From positions 1,413,256-1,420,038 of the forward strand of contig CP070700.1 of the NCBI GenBank assembly GCA_020349865.1: 6,783 nt of DNA. The letters run 5' to 3'. Origin of the DNA: Desulfobacteraceae bacterium. Lineage in GTDB: Bacteria > Desulfobacterota > DSM-4660 > Desulfatiglandales > Desulfatiglandaceae. Position 1 is the stretch's first letter, and every line of letters begins with the position of its first letter. The position numbers were made by a program, and so were the translations under genes. The notes below the pieces were generated by a model. It saw only the letters and a list, made by a program, of their open reading frames with translations. It did not search any database and was not told the DNA's origin. This document shows, in pieces, positions 5,362 through 6,783 of this stretch.

Positions 5362-6783
5362 CTAAAAATTAAAAACCGTATCCAGTTCCTCGTCTGGAAT
5401 ATCGAACACCTCATTGTGAGGTGCGAGCTTCTCCAGCTTAAAAAATTCAGGAAGCCGATCATCGGCCGCTGTGAAGCCCGCCCTACCGTTAAAGTCCCTT
5501 TCCATTTTGAGTACCCGCTGCCCGAGTGCTCCGACATCGTCACCGGTCAATGACAAACCATATTTGGCATTGAGCATATCAACAATTGCATTGAAGGCAT
5601 CCGGGATGTCCAAAACCGCAAAGGTCACGAACAGACAAAGTCCGGCCGTATCAGCAATGGCAGCGGTTGCGATCTGGAGGTCCCTGGATAATTTAACCTG
5701 TCCATCCGGCTTGAGGGGATCCACATAACCCCCCACTTTCATGGTGTTGGCTGTTACAGCATAGCCGGCAGTATGGTCAGCGCCCATTGGCGTGGTAGCA
5801 TAGGTTACACCAATTCCCTTTATGGCACGTGGATCATAGGCCGGCAGGGCCTGGTTTTTAACCACCGGCACACGCCTTACACCAAAGGTTTTTCCCACCA
5901 CGGCGGCACCTGAACCCAAAATTCGACCCAGGGGTGTTCCTTTGCCGATTTCCGCCAGGAGTTCCTCTGCACCGGCTGCATCTCCGAATTCCTTTACTCC
6001 TCCTTCCATTGCCACTGCCACTGAATTGCCCATTTCAATGGTATCCAGACCGATGTCGTCGCAGCCACGGTCAATTCGTGCAATGGCGTCCAGATCATCG
6101 ATCCCGCAATTGGGGCCCCAGGCCCAGACTGTCTCATATTCAGGCCACTTGGTAACAAACTCGCCATTTTCATCCAGGTAGATGCCTGAACAACGAATAA
6201 CGCAGCCCGACATGCATCCGTGGGTGGGGTTCCCCTTTCGCTCTAACGTGATTTTGTTCAAGGACTCTCCTCCCACTTTATCTGCTGTTTCAAAACGTCC
6301 GGAACTGAAGTTTCGAGTCGGAAGCCCACCTGCCTCGTTGATAATATTGATGAGCACATCTGTCCCATAAGTTGGGAGACCCTCACTGGTAACGGAATGC
6401 TCGCCCAGGGCCTTGGCAAATCGCTTTGCTGCTTCCTTAAAGGCCTCTTTATCAGCTAAGGGAGCCAATTCCCCACCAGATGGATCAATGATGATTGCCT
6501 TAAGACCCTTCGAGCCCATAACGGCTCCCATCCCTCCGCGACCCGCATGACGGGTAGGCCGGATCTCTCTGTCAGTAAAGGCCACACTGGCAGCTGCCAG
6601 TTTCCATTCACCGGCCTGGCCAATACTCACGAACCCCATTTTATCACCAAACTCATTTTTTAGTTTATCCACAGTGGCATAATTTCCAAGGCCCTTAAGA
6701 TCATCGGCGGGTGATAACTCACATTTGTCTTTACCGATAAAAAGCTTATGCAGCTTCCCGTCTTGAGGCAGTGCCTCAACGAC
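5362..6783 (-). CDS. Aldehyde:ferredoxin oxidoreductase family tungsten enzyme (N-terminus beyond right edge)
   Basis: The frame is open from the right edge, giving 473 visible residues to TAG at 5362. The family is about 600 residues, so roughly 130 N-terminal residues are missing; the in-frame GTG at 6672 is internal. Visible motifs, numbered from the edge: RHAGRGGMGAVMGSKGLKAI (78-97), HGCMSGCVIRC (188-198), PEYETVWAWGPNCGIDDLDAI (214-234), GTPLGRILGSG (282-292), YDPRAIKGIG (316-325), TTPMGADHTAGY (330-341, the conserved GADH) and DTAGLC (378-383). C190, C194, C198 and C383 probably bind the 4Fe-4S cluster next to a bis-pyranopterin tungsten (or molybdenum) site. Family members oxidise aldehydes to acids with ferredoxin or reduce acids in reverse; some relatives act on aromatic substrates or are uncharacterised. 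Spacing C-x3-C-x3-C differs from C-x2-C-x3-C in Pyrococcus AOR, suggesting a different subfamily. The gene converges on the nitroreductase gene. Confidence 0.93.
   Translation of the reverse strand, partial: VVEALPQDGKLHKLFIGKDKCELSPADDLKGLGNYATVDKLKNEFGDKMGFVSIGQAGEWKLAAASVAFTDREIRPTRHAGRGGMGAVMGSKGLKAIIIDPSGGELAPLADKEAFKEAAKRFAKALGEHSVTSEGLPTYGTDVLINIINEAGGLPTRNFSSGRFETADKVGGESLNKITLERKGNPTHGCMSGCVIRCSGIYLDENGEFVTKWPEYETVWAWGPNCGIDDLDAIARIDRGCDDIGLDTIEMGNSVAVAMEGGVKEFGDAAGAEELLAEIGKGTPLGRILGSGAAVVGKTFGVRRVPVVKNQALPAYDPRAIKGIGVTYATTPMGADHTAGYAVTANTMKVGGYVDPLKPDGQVKLSRDLQIATAAIADTAGLCLFVTFAVLDIPDAFNAIVDMLNAKYGLSLTGDDVGALGQRVLKMERDFNGRAGFTAADDRLPEFFKLEKLAPHNEVFDIPDEELDTVFNF

Noticed and set aside
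5362..6672. Complete 436-residue protein starting at GTG 6672
   Set aside because: The same frame continues open to the right edge with AOR-like sequence, so the GTG is internal and the gene is cut by the window.

Overview
This 6.8 kb stretch has moderate GC content and reads like the chromosome of an anaerobic bacterium, most likely a Desulfobacterota (sulfate-reducing or syntrophic) lineage. That placement is inferred from gene content: a sulfide:quinone-oxidoreductase-like flavoprotein paired with a DUF1641 protein, a tungstopterin aldehyde:ferredoxin oxidoreductase (AOR) family enzyme, an oxygen-sensitive radical SAM enzyme and a small nitroreductase. It also carries a GGAT-rich palindromic intergenic repeat of a kind I recall from such genomes. 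No phage, transposase, CRISPR, tRNA or rRNA gene is visible.

Layout. Positions 1-1626 (minus strand) hold a two-gene operon: an SQR-like FAD oxidoreductase (1626-394) followed 18 nt later by a DUF1641 gene (375 to beyond the left edge). A clear sigma70-type promoter at 1793-1821 drives it. Two tandem imperfect palindromes, one in the -35/-10 spacer and one over the predicted transcription start, look like repressor operators. Positions 1822-2180 are non-coding and hold a probable divergent promoter and several inverted repeats.

Positions 2181-4580 (plus strand) hold a probable two-gene unit: a B12-binding-like/radical SAM protein with an unusually split cluster motif (C-x31-C-x2-C), then 51 nt later an intact ADP-ribosylglycohydrolase (DraG/ARH family) starting at TTG. 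A GGAT palindromic repeat (4607-4660) separates this from a nitroreductase-family gene (4740-5279, plus).

A very stable GC-rich stem-loop (5294-5331) lies between the nitroreductase gene and the convergent AOR-family gene (6783-5362, minus), whose N-terminus is beyond the right edge.

How the genes may work together. The SQR-like enzyme and DUF1641 protein probably form a membrane-associated sulfur or quinone redox module under transcriptional control. The radical SAM/ARH pair is the least understood part and the best candidate for something undescribed. A radical enzyme next to an ADP-ribose-removing enzyme suggests a modification or nucleotide-metabolism role, but nothing in the sequence fixes a substrate. 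The nitroreductase and AOR genes look like stand-alone redox functions.
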